NCBI RefSeq assembly: GCF_050003625.1
Contig: NC_134397.1
Location: 262,750,070 to 262,814,069 of the forward strand
Source: Haematobia irritans
Lineage: Eukaryota > Arthropoda > Insecta > Diptera > Muscidae
DNA: 64,000 bases
Reading direction: 5' to 3'
Of this stretch, positions 22,277 through 35,800 are shown one piece after another. The position numbers were made by a program, and so were the translations under genes. Below the pieces are notes generated by a model. The model saw nothing but the letters and a program-made list of their open reading frames with translations. It was not told the DNA's origin and did not search any database. The number at the start of each line of letters is the position of its first letter. The first letter of the stretch is position 1.

Positions 22277-23165
22277 TTTATCTATAGAATATTTTGTCAA
22301 AATTTTATTTCCTTGGAAAAGTTTGTCAAAAGTTAAAAATTTATTCCTGTAGAAAATGTTGTCAAATTTTTATTTCTATAAAAAAAAATTTGCCAAAATT
22401 TTACTTCTAAAACAAATTTTGTCAAAATTTTTATTTCTATAAAAAAAATGTGTCAAAAATCTTATATCTATAGAATTGCGATTCTACAATTCTATAAATT
22501 CTATAAATTTTGTCAAAATTTTATTTCTATGAAAGATTTTGTCAAAAATCTTATCTATATAGAATATCTTATCAATTTTTTTTTTTGTAGAAATTTTTGT
22601 CTATAGGAAATTTTGTCAAAATGTTATTTCTATCGAAAAATTTATCAAAATTTTTCTTCTATTAATTCTTCTTATATTTTTCATTTTTTAATTAATTTTT
22701 ATGAAATATTAATTTCTATAGAAAATTTTGTTAAAATTTTAGTTCTATAAAAATTTTTGTTAAATATTTTTTTCTGTAGAAAATTTTGTCAACATTTTAC
22801 TTCTACAAAAAATGTTGTTAAGATTTTATTTCTATACCAAATTTTGTCAAAATTTTAATAGAAAATTTTGTCAAAAATTTATTTCTATAGAATATTTTGT
22901 CAAAAATTTTATTTCTGTAGAAAATTTTATAAAAATTTTATTTGTATAGAAAATGTTGTCAAAATTTAGTTCTTCGCAAAATTTTGTTAAAATTTTATTT
23001 CTTTGCAAAATTTTGTTAAAATTTTATTTTTTTGCAAATTTTTTTTCAAAATTTTATTTATATAGAAATTTAGTCAAATTTTTATTTCTATAGAAATTTT
23101 TGGTCAAAATTTTATTGCTATAGAAATTTTTGTCAAAATTTCATTTCTACATATAGAAATGCAGA
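22277..23165 (+). repeat. 29-bp satellite, diverged
   Basis: About 30 monomers with many substitutions and small indels, plus orientation. Confidence 0.93.
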
Positions 23166-23265
23166 TTTTACAAAAACTACCAAAACATCAAGAATTCTAA
23201 TAATCTACCAAACAGAAAATAATCTACTACTTTTGGTAGAATTCTAGCAACTGTGGCATCGGTGG
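23163..23265. repeat. Satellite-edge module with TACCAAAA words
   Basis: ACTACCAAAACATCAAGAATTC, read in two pieces with AATCTACCAAAC and TTTTGGTAGAATTCTAGCAAC, matches the inverted sequence at 63306-63420, which is also next to satellite. It is probably the end of a satellite-carrying element; TTCTAGCAACTGTGGC is a candidate terminus. Confidence 0.6.
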
Positions 23266-23572
23266 ATACAACAGAAATGAATTTCTACAACAGAATCTAA
23301 CGATACATGGCGATGGGTCTCTGATCTGACGCCTTTATGTTATTGATGGAGTAAATATTGCATTATATTGGGGTGTTTTTAGTAATAAATGATTTATTTT
23401 AAATATTTAGCATACATATATTAAATAGGACTTCTCTGTATAGATATAAAAATATATTGCACTATAATTTTGTCATTCTCAGAACATTTCAAACTATATA
23501 CGAGGATCTTAATATTATCAATAATATACAATATTTCTACGTAAGTATTTACTTTTGCTAATCATTCTCTTA
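23266..23572 (-). other. 3' flank and probable 3' UTR of Upp
   Basis: AT-rich DNA after the stop codon of Upp, containing one AATAAA at 23398-23393 on the minus strand. No other feature seen. Confidence 0.45.
23393..23398 (-). promoter_or_regulatory. Candidate polyadenylation signal of Upp
   Basis: AATAAA on the minus strand, about 175 nt past the stop codon. This is plausible but AATAAA is frequent in such AT-rich DNA. Confidence 0.4.
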
Positions 23573-23856
23573 TTACATCTTCAATGATCTCTTTATATAT
23601 TCGCCCACTATGGCGAGGGGTCTATGTTCAAAATCCTCTTTCTGTTCTTTGGTTAAATTAACTTGGTCACCATTTAGACGATTTAGTAGAGTTACACAAA
23701 CATCTGCTGCCCGAACCCCCACATGTTTGGTTAGAGAAGCAAACATTGTGGCCTCCATTTCAATGTTGCGTACACCTTTCTCATACAGCTGTTGTAGGAA
23801 GGTCAATTTATCGGATTCTCTATATTCACAACTGGCACCATCAAGACGTCCTTGAC
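23573..23856 (-). CDS. Upp: Upp last coding exon
   Basis: Acceptor CCAAAG. It continues the loop as GQGRLDGASC, then NIEMEATMFASL, the nucleoside-binding region, and a C-terminal helix rich in charged residues. The stop TAA is at 23575-23573. Confidence 0.92.
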
Positions 23857-26800
23857 CTTTGGATAACAAAAACAATTTCGGAATTTTTGATTGATTAGCT
23901 GATTAGCTGAAAACTCACCTTCATAGAAACATTCAGCGGCCATTGTATTACCCAGGATAACATCATGGTTACAATGTGTTTTGGCAAGTTCCAAGATTTC
24001 ATTAGCTATATTTTCGTCAAAATTTGCTGGACGCACCACCCGCTTTCCAAGTATAGCCTGGAATGATAAATATTGCAATTATTATTAATGTGTTAATTTG
24101 AATAAATCACTGGAAACATGTCTGAGTGTGTAAATATAACCATAGCGATAGGCGGCAGGCGGAACATTTTTCCGCGACGAGTGTTTTTCGAGTGTTTTTG
24201 TTGTCCATACCATATATGGGGTTTCAATACTAAACATTGAAGTTAAATAAATATGTAAATGTAATGGCATATTATTTATTGAGTAATTCCAACATTTGGT
24301 CATCCGCAATTGTTATCCGATCGTACCAAAATTCTGAATATAGAGCTATAATTGAACCATAAACAGATACGTCAAATTTGGTTTATATCGGTTAAGGTTC
24401 TATATAACCCTAATATATGCTGGTCTTTCCATTTAGCTTCTTAAGAAAATTTTGTCGAAATTTTATTTCTATAGAATTTTTTTTTTTTGTAGTCAAAAAA
24501 TTACTTCTATAAGAAATTGTGTCAACATTTTATTTCTATAGAAAATTTTATAGCAAATTTTGTCAAAATTTTGTTTTTACAGAAAATTTTGTCAAAGTTG
24601 TATTTTTATAGAAAATTTTGTCAACAATATATTTATTTTATTTAGTTAAAATTTTATTTCTATAAAAAATTTTCTCCAAATTTTATTTCTACATAAAAGT
24701 TTGTAAAAATTTTATTTCTATAGAAAATTTTGAGAAAATTTTATTTATATAGAATATTTTGCCAAAATTTTATTTCTATAGAAAATTTTATCAACATTTT
24801 ATTTCTTTAGAAACTTTTGTCAAAATTTTATTTCTATAGAATTGACAAATTATATTTTTATAGGGGAATTTTGTCAAAATTTTATATCCATAGAGAATTT
24901 TGTCAAAATTTTATTCCTATAGAAAATTTTGTCAAAATTTTATTTCTATAGAATTGACAAATTTTATTTTTATAGGGGAATTTGCTCAAAATTTTATATC
25001 CATAGAGAATTTTGTCAAAATGTTATTCCTATAGAAAATTTTTGTCAAAATTTTATTTCTATAGAAAATTTTGTCACAATTTTATTTCAATAGGGAATTT
25101 TATCAATTTTTTTTTCTATAGAAAATTTTGTCAAATTTATTTCTATAGAAAATTTTGTCAAAATTTTATTCCCATCGAAAATTTTGCCAAAACTTTATTC
25201 CCATCGAAAATTTTGCCAAAATTTTATTCCTATAGGACATTTTGTGAAAATTTTATTTCTATAAGGAATTTTGCTGAATTTTGTATCAATAGAAAATTTT
25301 GTCATAATTTAGTATCTATAGAAAATTTTTTCAACATTTTATTTCTATAGAAAATTTTGTCAAAATTTTATTTCTGTAAAAACTTTGTTAAAATTTTATT
25401 CCTATAGGAAATTTTGTCAAAATTTTATTTCTATAGAAAATATTGTCAAAATTTTATTTCTACATAAAATTTTTTCAAAATTTTATTTCTATAGAAAATA
25501 TTGTCAAAATTTTATTTCTATAGAAAATTTTATTTCTATAGAAAATTTTGTCCAAATTTTATTTCTATAAAAAATGTTGCCAAAATTTTATTTCTATAGA
25601 AAATTTTTCAAAATTTTATTTCTATAGAATTGACAAATTTTATTTTTATAGGGGAATTTGCTCAAAATTTTATATCCATAGAGAATTTTGTCAAAATGTT
25701 ATTCCTATAGAAAATTTTGTAAAAATTTTATTTCTATAAAAAATTTTGTCAAAATTTTATTTCTATTGAAAATTTTGTCAAAATTTTATTTCTATAGAAA
25801 ATTTTGTCAACATTTTATTTTTATAGAAAATTTTGTCAACATTTTATTCCTATAGAAAATTTTGCAAAAATTTTATTTTTATAGAAAATTTTGTCAAGAA
25901 TTGACAAATTTTATTTTTATATGGGAATTTTGTCAAAATTGTATATCCATAGAGAATTTTGCCAAAATGTTATCCTATAGAAAATTTTGTCAAAATTTTA
26001 TTTCTATAGAAAATTTTGTCCAAATTTTATTTCTATGGAAAATTTTGCCAACATTTTATTTCTATAGAAAATTTTGTCAAAATTTTATTTCTATAGAAAA
26101 TTTTGTCAAAATTTTATTTCTATAGAAAATTTGGTCAAAATTTTATTTCTATAGAAAATTTTGTCAACATTTAATTTCTATAGGGAATTTTGTCAAATTT
26201 TTTCCTATAGAAAATTTTGTCAACATTTTATTTCTATAGAAAATTTTGCCAATGTTTTATTTCTATGAAAATTTTGTAAAAATTTAATTTCTATAGAAAA
26301 TGTCATCCAAATTTTATTCCTATAGACAATTTTGCAAAAATTTTATTTTTATAGAAAATTTTGCAAAAATTTTATTTTTATAGAAAATTTTGTCAACATT
26401 TGATTTCTATAAAAAATTTTATTTTTATAGAAAATTTTGTCAAAATTTTATTTCTGTAGAAAACTTTATTCAAAATTATATTTGTATAGAAAATTTTGTC
26501 AAAATTTTATTTCTATAGAAAATTTTGTCAAAATGTTATTTCTATAGAAAAATTTGTCAAAATCTTATTTCTATAGAAAATTTAATTTTTTTTTTGTAGT
26601 CAAAAAATTATTTCTATAGGAAATTGTGTCAAAAATTTATTTGTTTATTTTGTTTTTATAGAAAATTTTTCTATATTTCTATAGAAAATTTCGTCAACAA
26701 TATATGTATTTTATTTAGTTAAAATTTTATTTCTATAGAAAATTTTTCAAAATTTTATTTCTATAGAATTGACAAATTTTATATCCATAGAGAATTTTGT

Positions 26801-29800
26801 CAAAATGTTATTCCTATAGAAAATTTAGTCAAAATTTTATTTCTATAAAAAATTTTGCCAAAATTTTATTTCTATTGAAAATTTTGTCAAAATTTTATTT
26901 CTATAGAAAATTTTGTCAAAATTTTATTTTTATAGAAAATTTTGTCAACATTTTATTCCTATAGAAAATTTTGCAAAAATTTTATTTTTATAGAAAATTT
27001 TGTCAAGAATTGACAAATTTTATTTTTATATGGGAATTTTGTCAAAATTGTATATCCATAGAGAATTTTGTCAAAATGTTATCCTATAGAAAATTTTGTC
27101 AAAATTTTATTTCTATAGAAAATTTTGTCAAAATTTTATTTCTATAGAAAATTTTGTCCAAATTTTTTTTCTATAGAAAATTTTGACAATATTTTATTCC
27201 TATAGAAAATTTTGTCAAAATTTTATTCCCATAGAAAATTTTGCAAAAATTTTATTCCTATAGGACATTTGGTCAAAATTTTATTTCTTTAAGGAATTTT
27301 GTCAAAATTTAGTATCTATAGAAAATTTTGTCAAATTTTTTTCTATAGCAAATATTGTCAACATTTTATTTTTATAGAAAATTTTGTCAACATTTTATTT
27401 CTACAGAAAATTTTGTCAAAATTTTTTTTCTATAGAAAATTTAGTCAAATTTTTATTTCTGTACAAAAATTTGTTAAAATTTTATTTCTATAGAAAATTT
27501 TGTCATAATTTAATTTCTATAGAAAATTGTGTCAAAATTTTATTTCCATAGAAAATTTTGTCAACATTTTATTTCTATAGAAAATTTTGTCAAAATTTAA
27601 TTTCTACAGGAAATTTGGCAAATTTTTTTCTTTAGAAAATTTTGTCAAATTCTTTTCTATAGAAAATTTTGTTAAATTTTTTTCTTTAGAAAATTGTATT
27701 TCTATAGAAAATTTCGACAATGTTTTATTCCTATAGAAAATTTTGTCACAATTTTATTCCCAACGAAAATTTTGCAAAAAATTTATTCCTATTATTTTGT
27801 CAAAATTTAGTATCTATAGAAAAATTTGTCAAATTTTTTTCTATAGCAAATGTTGTCAACATTTTATTTTTATAGCAAATCTTATCAACATTTTATTTCT
27901 ATAGAAAATTTTGTCAATTTTTTTTTCTATAGAAAATTTTGTCAAAAATTTTTTTCAATAGAAAATTTTGTCAAAATTTTATTTCTGTACAAAAATTCGT
28001 TAAAATTTTATTTCTATAGAAAATTTTGTCAAAATTTTATTTCTGTACAAAAATTTGTTAAAATTTTATTTCTATAGAAAATTTTCTCCAAATTTTATTT
28101 CTATAGAAAATTTTGTCATAATTTTATTTCTATAGAAAATTGTGTCAAAATTTTATTTATATAGAAAATTTTGTCAAAATTTAATTTCTTTAGAAAATTT
28201 TGTCAAAGTTTAATTTCTACAGAAAATGTTGTGAAAATGTTACTTCTATAGAAAATTTTGCCAATGTTTTATTTCTATTGAAAATTTTGCAAAAATTTTA
28301 TTTTTATAGAAAATTTTGTTAACATTTTATTTCTATAGACAATTTTGTCAAAATTTTATTTCTGTAGAAAACTTTGTTAAAATTTTATTTCCATAGAAAA
28401 TTTTGTCAAAATTTTATTTCTATAGAAAATGTCATCCAAACTTTATTTCTATAGAAAATTTTGTCAAAGTTTTATTTCTATAAAAAATTTTGTCAAAATT
28501 TTATTTCTATAGAAAATTTTGTCAACATTGAATTTCTATAGGGAATTTTGTCAAATTTTTTCCTATAGAAAATTTTGTCAACATTTTATTTCTATAGAAA
28601 ATTTTGCCAATGTTTTATTTCTATGAAAATTTTGTAAAAATTTTATTTTTATAGAAAATTTTGCAAAAATTTTATTTTTATAGAAAATTTTGCAAAAATT
28701 TTATTTTTATAGAAAATTTTGTCAACATTTGATTTCTATAAAAATTTTTATTTTTATAGAAAATTTTGTCAACATTTTATTTCTGTAGAAAACTTTATTC
28801 AAAATTATATTTGTATAGAAAATTTTGTCGAAATTTTATTTCTATAGAAAATTTTGTCAAAATTTTATTTCTATAGAAAAATTTGTCAAAATATATCTAT
28901 AGAAAATTTTATTATTTTTTTTTTTTGTAGTCAAAAAATTATTTCTATAGGAAACTATGTCAAAATTTTAGTTCTATAGAAAATTTTATAGCGAATTTTG
29001 TCAAAATTTTGTTTTCATATAAAATTTTGTCAAAATTGTATTTCTATAGACAATTTTGTCAATAATATATTTATTTTATTTAGTTAAAATTTTACTTCTG
29101 TAGAAAATTTTGTGAAAATTTTATTTTTATAGAATATTTTGTCAAAATTTTATTTCTTTAGAAACATTTGTCAAAATTTTATTTCTATAGAAAATTTTGT
29201 CCAAATTTTATTTCTATAGAAAATTTTGTGAAATTTTTATTTTTATAGAATATTTTGTCAAAATTTTATTTCTATAGAAAATTTTGTCCAAATTTTATTT
29301 CTATAGAAAATTTTGTCAAAATTTTATTTCTTTAGAAACATTTGTCAAAATTTTATTTCTATAGAATTGACAAATTTTATTTTTATAGGAGAATTTTGTC
29401 CAAATTTTATATCCATAGAGAATTTGTTCAAAATTTTATTCCTATAGAAAATTTTTCGAAATTTTATTTCTATAGAAAATTTTGTCAAAATTTTATTCCT
29501 ATAGAAAATTTTGTCGAAATTTCATTTCTATAGAAAATTTTGTCAAAATTTAATTTCTATAGGGAATTTTGTCAAATTTTTTCCTATAGAAAATTTTGTC
29601 AAATTTTTTTCTATAGAAATTTTAGTCAACATTTTTGTTTCTATAGAAAATTTTGTCAGCATTTTTTTTCTATAGAAAATTTTGTCAAAATTTTATTTAT
29701 ATAGAAAATTTTATTTCTATAGAAAATTTTGACAATATTTTATTTCTATAGAAAATTTTGTAAAAATTTTATTCCTATAGGACATTTTGTCAAAATTTTA

Positions 29801-32800
29801 TTTCTATAAGGAATTTTATCAAATTTTTTTCTATAGCAAATGTTGTCAACATTTTATTTGTATAGAAAATTTTGTCAACATTTTATTTCTATAGAAAATT
29901 TTTTCAAAATGTTACTTCTATAGCAAATTTTACCTACGTTTTATTTCTATAGAAAATTTTATCCAAATTTTATTCCTATAGAAAATTTTGCAAAAATTTT
30001 ATTTTTATAGAAACTTTTGTCAACATTTTATTCGTATAGAAAATTTTGCAAAAATTTTATTTTTATAGAAAATTTTGTCAACATTTTATTTCTATAGAAA
30101 AATTTGTCAAAATTTTATTTCTATAGAAAATGTTGTCAAAATTTTATTTCTATAGAAAATGTCATCCAAACTTTATTTATATAGAAAATTTTGTCAACGT
30201 TTTATTTCTATTGAAAATTTTCTTCAAATTTTATTTCTATAGAAAATTATGTGAAAACTTTATTTCTGTAGAAAATTTTGTCAAAATTTTATTTCTATAG
30301 AAAATGTTGTCAAAATTTTATTTCTATAGAAAATGTTGTCAAAATTTTATTTCTATAGAAAATGTCATCCAAACTTTATTTATATAGAAAATTTTGTCAA
30401 CGTTTTATTTCTATGGAAAATTTTCTTCAAATTTTATTTCTATAGAAAATTATGTGAAAACTTTATTTCTATAGAAAATTTTGTAAAAATTTTATTTCTG
30501 TAGAAAATTTTGTCAAAATTTTCGGGAAGAGTACCATTTTCACCGATCTGTTTGGGATAGTATCTGTCATCAAATCCACTTTAAATACTTAATATTTTCA
30601 TCTGTTGCGATGATGAGTTTTCAAAAGAAATTATTATATTTGTTTCATCGTGGTGGGTATTTAAGATACGGCCGGGTCGAGCTTTTTGCAGTGCGTACTT
30701 GTCTTGAGGATTTTCGTGCGAAATTTTAGTTTACATTGGGGTTTTTTTGGGAACTGAGACGTCCTAATTTGTAGATAAATGTCTGAAAAATACTAGAAGC
30801 ACTGTACTTAGCTGTGGTAGATATTCTAATATGTTGCTGTAGAATCAATAATAATATTATTGGAGAATGAAGCAAACCCTTTTTTTGTCGGCGACGTTTT
30901 CACGCTAAGCCGATATAAATTTGTCTATTCGGCGGTGGACAATTTTACATTATAAAATCAAATTGTGATCATTCGAATGATTATGTGTTTAGTTGAACAA
31001 TCTATCTTACAATCAAATTTACATTTCATTCATATCTTCCAAGATGAAAGAGATCACAGAAAAATCATTACATTTTGATATGAATTGTAAATTGAAATAA
31101 ATTTCTGAACAAAAATTTGTTTTCCTAGAAGAGACTCCAACTGTATTATTTTATTAAGTAATTTGACTGCAAAAGAATGACTGCAAAAACTTAGCATCAC
31201 CGCCGCCGCCGAAAAAAAATCAAAGATCGGCTTCATTCTCTGGTCGTAAATTGGAATAGCATAACTAAACTTAACATTAACGATATAGTCAGTGTTGCCA
31301 ATATTGCGTAGATGTGTGTGATTTTACGTTTTCCCTAAACACTAAGTATTAGGTGTAAACACAACGAAACAGTTATTGTATGTTTCCCAATTAGTTTCAG
31401 GCCTACTTTTCGATTGAATCCAAACATAAAATCCACATTCCTGTAGAGAAAGTAAAAACAAGTATATACGGCCGTAAGTTTGGCCAGGCCGAATCTTATG
31501 TATCCTCCACCATGGATTGTGTAGAAACTTCTACGAAAGACTGTCCTCCACAACGAATTACTTGGGTTGTGGTAGCTTAAGACTTCTTAACATCGTTTTC
31601 TAAATGGTGAGTTAATCCATACGCGGCATGTATTAGACAAAAAGGGTATGTATAGGTAAGTCTACAAATAATTACGAATCGATATGGACTTTTTACACGA
31701 TACGTAAAGAGCCAGAATTGAAATACGGGGGTCGCTTATATGGGGGCTATATACAATTGTGAACTTGATATGGAACAATTTTTGTGTGATTGGGGGTCGA
31801 TTTATCTGAGGGCTATATGTAATGGACCGATATGGGCCAATTTTTGCATGGTCATTAGAGACCATATACTAACACCATGTATCATATTTCAGCCGGATCG
31901 GATGAAATTTGCTTCTCTTCGAGGCTCCGGAGGTCAAATCGGGGGATCGGTTTATATGGGGGCTATATATAATTATGGACCGATGTGCACCAATTTTTGC
32001 ATGGTTGTTAGAGACCATATACTAACACCATGTACCAAATTTCAGCCGGATCGGATGAAATTTGCCTCTCTTAGAGGACCCGCAAGCCAAATTTGAGGGT
32101 CCGTTTATATGGGGGCTATACGTAAAAGTGGACCGATATGGCCCATTTGCAATACCATCCGACCTACATCAATAACAACTACTTGTGCCAAGTTTCAAGT
32201 CAATAGCTTGTTTCGTATGGAAGTTAGCGTGATTTCAACAGACGGACGGACGGACATGCTCAGATCGACTCAGAATTTCACCACGACCCAGAATATATAT
32301 ACTTTATGGGGTCTTAGAGCAATATTTCGATGTGTTACAAACGGAATTGACAAAGTTAATATACTCCCCACCACCGTGGTGGTGGTTAGCATGCCCGCCT
32401 TGCATACACAAGGTCGTGGGTTCGATTCCTGCTTCGACCGAACACCAAAAAGTTTTTCAGCGGTGGATTATCCCACCTCAGTAATGCTGCTGACATTTCT
32501 GAGGGTTTCAAAGCTTCTCTAAGTGGTTTCACTGCAATGTGGAACGCCGTTCGGACTCGGCTATAAAAAGGAGGTCCCTTGTCATTGAGCCTAACATGGA
32601 ATCGGGCAGCACTCAGTGATAAGAGAGAAGTTCACCAATGTGGTATCACAATGGACTGAATAGTCTAAGTTAGCCTGATACATCGGCCTGCCACCTAACC
32701 TAACCTAACCTAATATACCCCCCATCCTATGGTGGAGGGTATAAAAAGATATTGATTGTATTCCAATGCAATAAGTGGTATACTTCCAAAATCTTCTAAA

Positions 32801-35800
32801 GATTATCTTTAAAACAATACATACTTAAAATACGGTGACATTTTTTTTTGCAAAAAGATCAAAGCATTTTCATATCAATAGAGATAAGATATGTAAACTA
32901 TTTTTTGTTGTTGTTTTTAAATAATCAATTTTACTTTTTATTTGAGACTTTTGCTTTTCACCACTTCTGTTTCACGTTTTATCAATAAAACTGAGTAATA
33001 GATTTTTATGACTGTCATATGAATTAAACAAATATGTTTCACCTGTTGTGTAGTTGGCCAATATCAATAAATTATAAAAATACTATGGAACTAATGAAGA
33101 AGTAGGAATTAATAAAAATTATCATAATTTTATATCATGCACCAATTATTGATCAAGGTCTTATAAGTTAGTGGATATGTTTGCAACAACAAACAGAAGA
33201 CGGAAGAGATACCCTAGACCGAACACCTTGACACCTTGGCAATACTTCTTAGGGCCATGCCGATTAAGCGTTTGTCCGTCCATCCGTTTGTACACATTTT
33301 CGTCATCAAAGTATAGGTTGCAGTTATAAACCAATCAACTTTAGATTTCATACGAGTCCATCCTTTTGAGTCACAATCGGAGATCGCCCTACCGCCCTGT
33401 GGAACAGCGTATTATAAGTTATATATTATAAGTTTGCAACACCCACAAGGAAACGAGATAGACACCAGAGAACTGCAACCGGTGGCTTTTTTCGTATTGC
33501 AATCTTACCCATAAAATGTCGGTGGCAGTGAGTAAGACACCAATTACCATGCGATCTTTTACATTGATCTAAATGCGAGAATAAAAACACCACTAGTAAT
33601 AACAATGTTCGTATGCAGTGTCTTGCAATCTTAATCCAATCGACATCGTAAGAACGCTCGGTAAACAAAAAACGAGTGTGGCACTTAAGTATGATTGCAC
33701 TCAACAACAACAATTACCAGCAGTTGGCATTAGCTCAAGAGAATTGAGAGAGTACCAAATAAGAGAATACCAAACTGCTGAGATATGGGTAACCAATTTG
33801 TGTGATTGCTTTACTACGGTGTTTTCGAGAGACCAGCACTCATACTAACAAACACCGACAGTCGTCGGTTGCATTGGATATTGGTGGTTAAATTTTTTTT
33901 TTACCAATTGGTGTTTTAAGATTGCAAATTTACTAAATACACTGGTCGGTTGCGGTAGATCGCAGCCGTTCTCTGATAGACGCTCTGTATCTCTGGAAAT
34001 AATGCTCAGGGCCGGCCCCTGAGTCGATCTAATCATGTCCATCCGTCCATCCGTTTTTGTGATCAAAGTCTAGGACGCACTTTTAGCCCAATCTATTTTG
34101 GAACAAGTATGTATTTATGGTCAGAATAGAACCCTATTTATTTTGGAAGAAATTGGTTCAGATGTAGATATGATTCCCATATCTATCTTTCTCCCGATAT
34201 TCACGTAAATGACCCCATCCCTGATTTGCTTTAAATTTTTCACAAGGAGTACAATTGCATATGCCCTGGATAAACGAGAACTGTGTTTTCTTTTAGTCCG
34301 TCTCGGCTTGAAAGAAAACAAGCCTTATATAAAATTTAAAAGGCACGTTTCTATTATCCTTTTTGGTACACAAAGTCTTCAAGCGCATCACAAACAAAAT
34401 CTCAATTTTTTTGGATTCTATGCAATGTTTCTGTTTTTTTTTTTTTTTTTTAAAGTGTGATTTAATTTAAAAAAGTCTAAATCTTTGGATATAAGCAATC
34501 TGTTTTTTCTTTTGTTTTTGAATGTGAGAATTTTTACATACGCAAATTTTTATACCCTCCACCATAGGATGGGGATATATTAACTTTGTCATTCCGTTTG
34601 TAACACATCGAAATATTGCTCTAAGATCCCATAAAGTATATATTTATTTATTTATTTATTGATGTCCGCCCGTCCGTCCGTCTGTTGAAATCACGCTAAC
34701 TTCCGAACGAAACAAGCTATCGACTTGAATCTTGGCATAAGTAGTTGTTATTGATGTAGGTTGGATCGTATTGCAAATGGGCTATATTGGACCACTTTTA
34801 CGTACAGCCTCATATAAGCCGACCCCAGATTTGGCTTGCGGAGCCTCTTCGAAAAGCAAATTTCATCCGATTCAGTTGAAATTTGGTACGTGGTGTTAGT
34901 ATAGGGTCTGTAACAACCATGAAAAAAATTGGTCCATATCAGTCCATAATTATATATAGCTCCCGATCCCCAGATTTGACGTCCAGAGCATCTTGGAGGA
35001 GCAAAATTCATCCGATCCGGTTGAAATTTGGTACATTGCGCTAGAATGTGGCCGCTAACAGCCATGCAAAAATTGGTCCTATCGGTCAATAGCATATGTT
35101 ATATAGCCGATCGCCAATCACACAAAAATTGGTCCATATCGCCAAAAATAATCGACCAAAATTTTATTTCTATAGAAAATTTTGTCCAAATTTTATTACT
35201 ACAGAAAATTTTCTAAAAATTTTATTTCTATAAAAAATTTTGTCAAAATTTTATTTCTATAGAAAATTTTGTCAAAATTTTATTTCTATAGAAAATTGTC
35301 TGAAAAGTTATTTCTATAGAAAATTTTGTCAAAATTTTATTTCTGTAGAAAATTTTGTCAAAATTTTATTTCTATAGAAAATTGTCTGAAAAGTTATTTC
35401 TATAGAAAATGTTGTCAAAATTTTATTTCTGTAGATAATTTTGTCAAAATTTTATTTCTGTAGAAAATTTTGTCAAAATGTTATTTCTATAGAAAATTTC
35501 GTCAAAATTTTATTTCTGTAGAAAATTTTGTCAAAATTTTATTTCTATAGAAAATGTCACAATTTTATTTCTATAGAAAATTTTGCCAAAATTTTATTTC
35601 TATAGAAAATGTTGTCAACATTCAATAGAGAATTTTGTCAAAATTTTATTTCTATAGAAAATTGTCTGAAAAGTTATTTCTATAGAAAATGTTGTCAAAA
35701 TTTTATTTCTGTAGAAAATTTTGTCAAAATTTTATTTCTGTAGAAAATTTTGTCAAAATTTTATTTCTATAGAAAATTTCGTTAAAATTTTATTTCTATA

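Noticed and set aside
24436..30520. Many SKFYFYRKFCQNFISIENF-type frames as a gene family
   Set aside because: Exact product of translating a 29-bp repeat with no stop in any plus-strand phase; no start context, splice sites or conservation beyond the repeat.
32377..32450. tRNA gene
   Set aside because: A and B box sequences are present but no tRNA cloverleaf can be drawn; followed by a SINE body and tail with target duplication.
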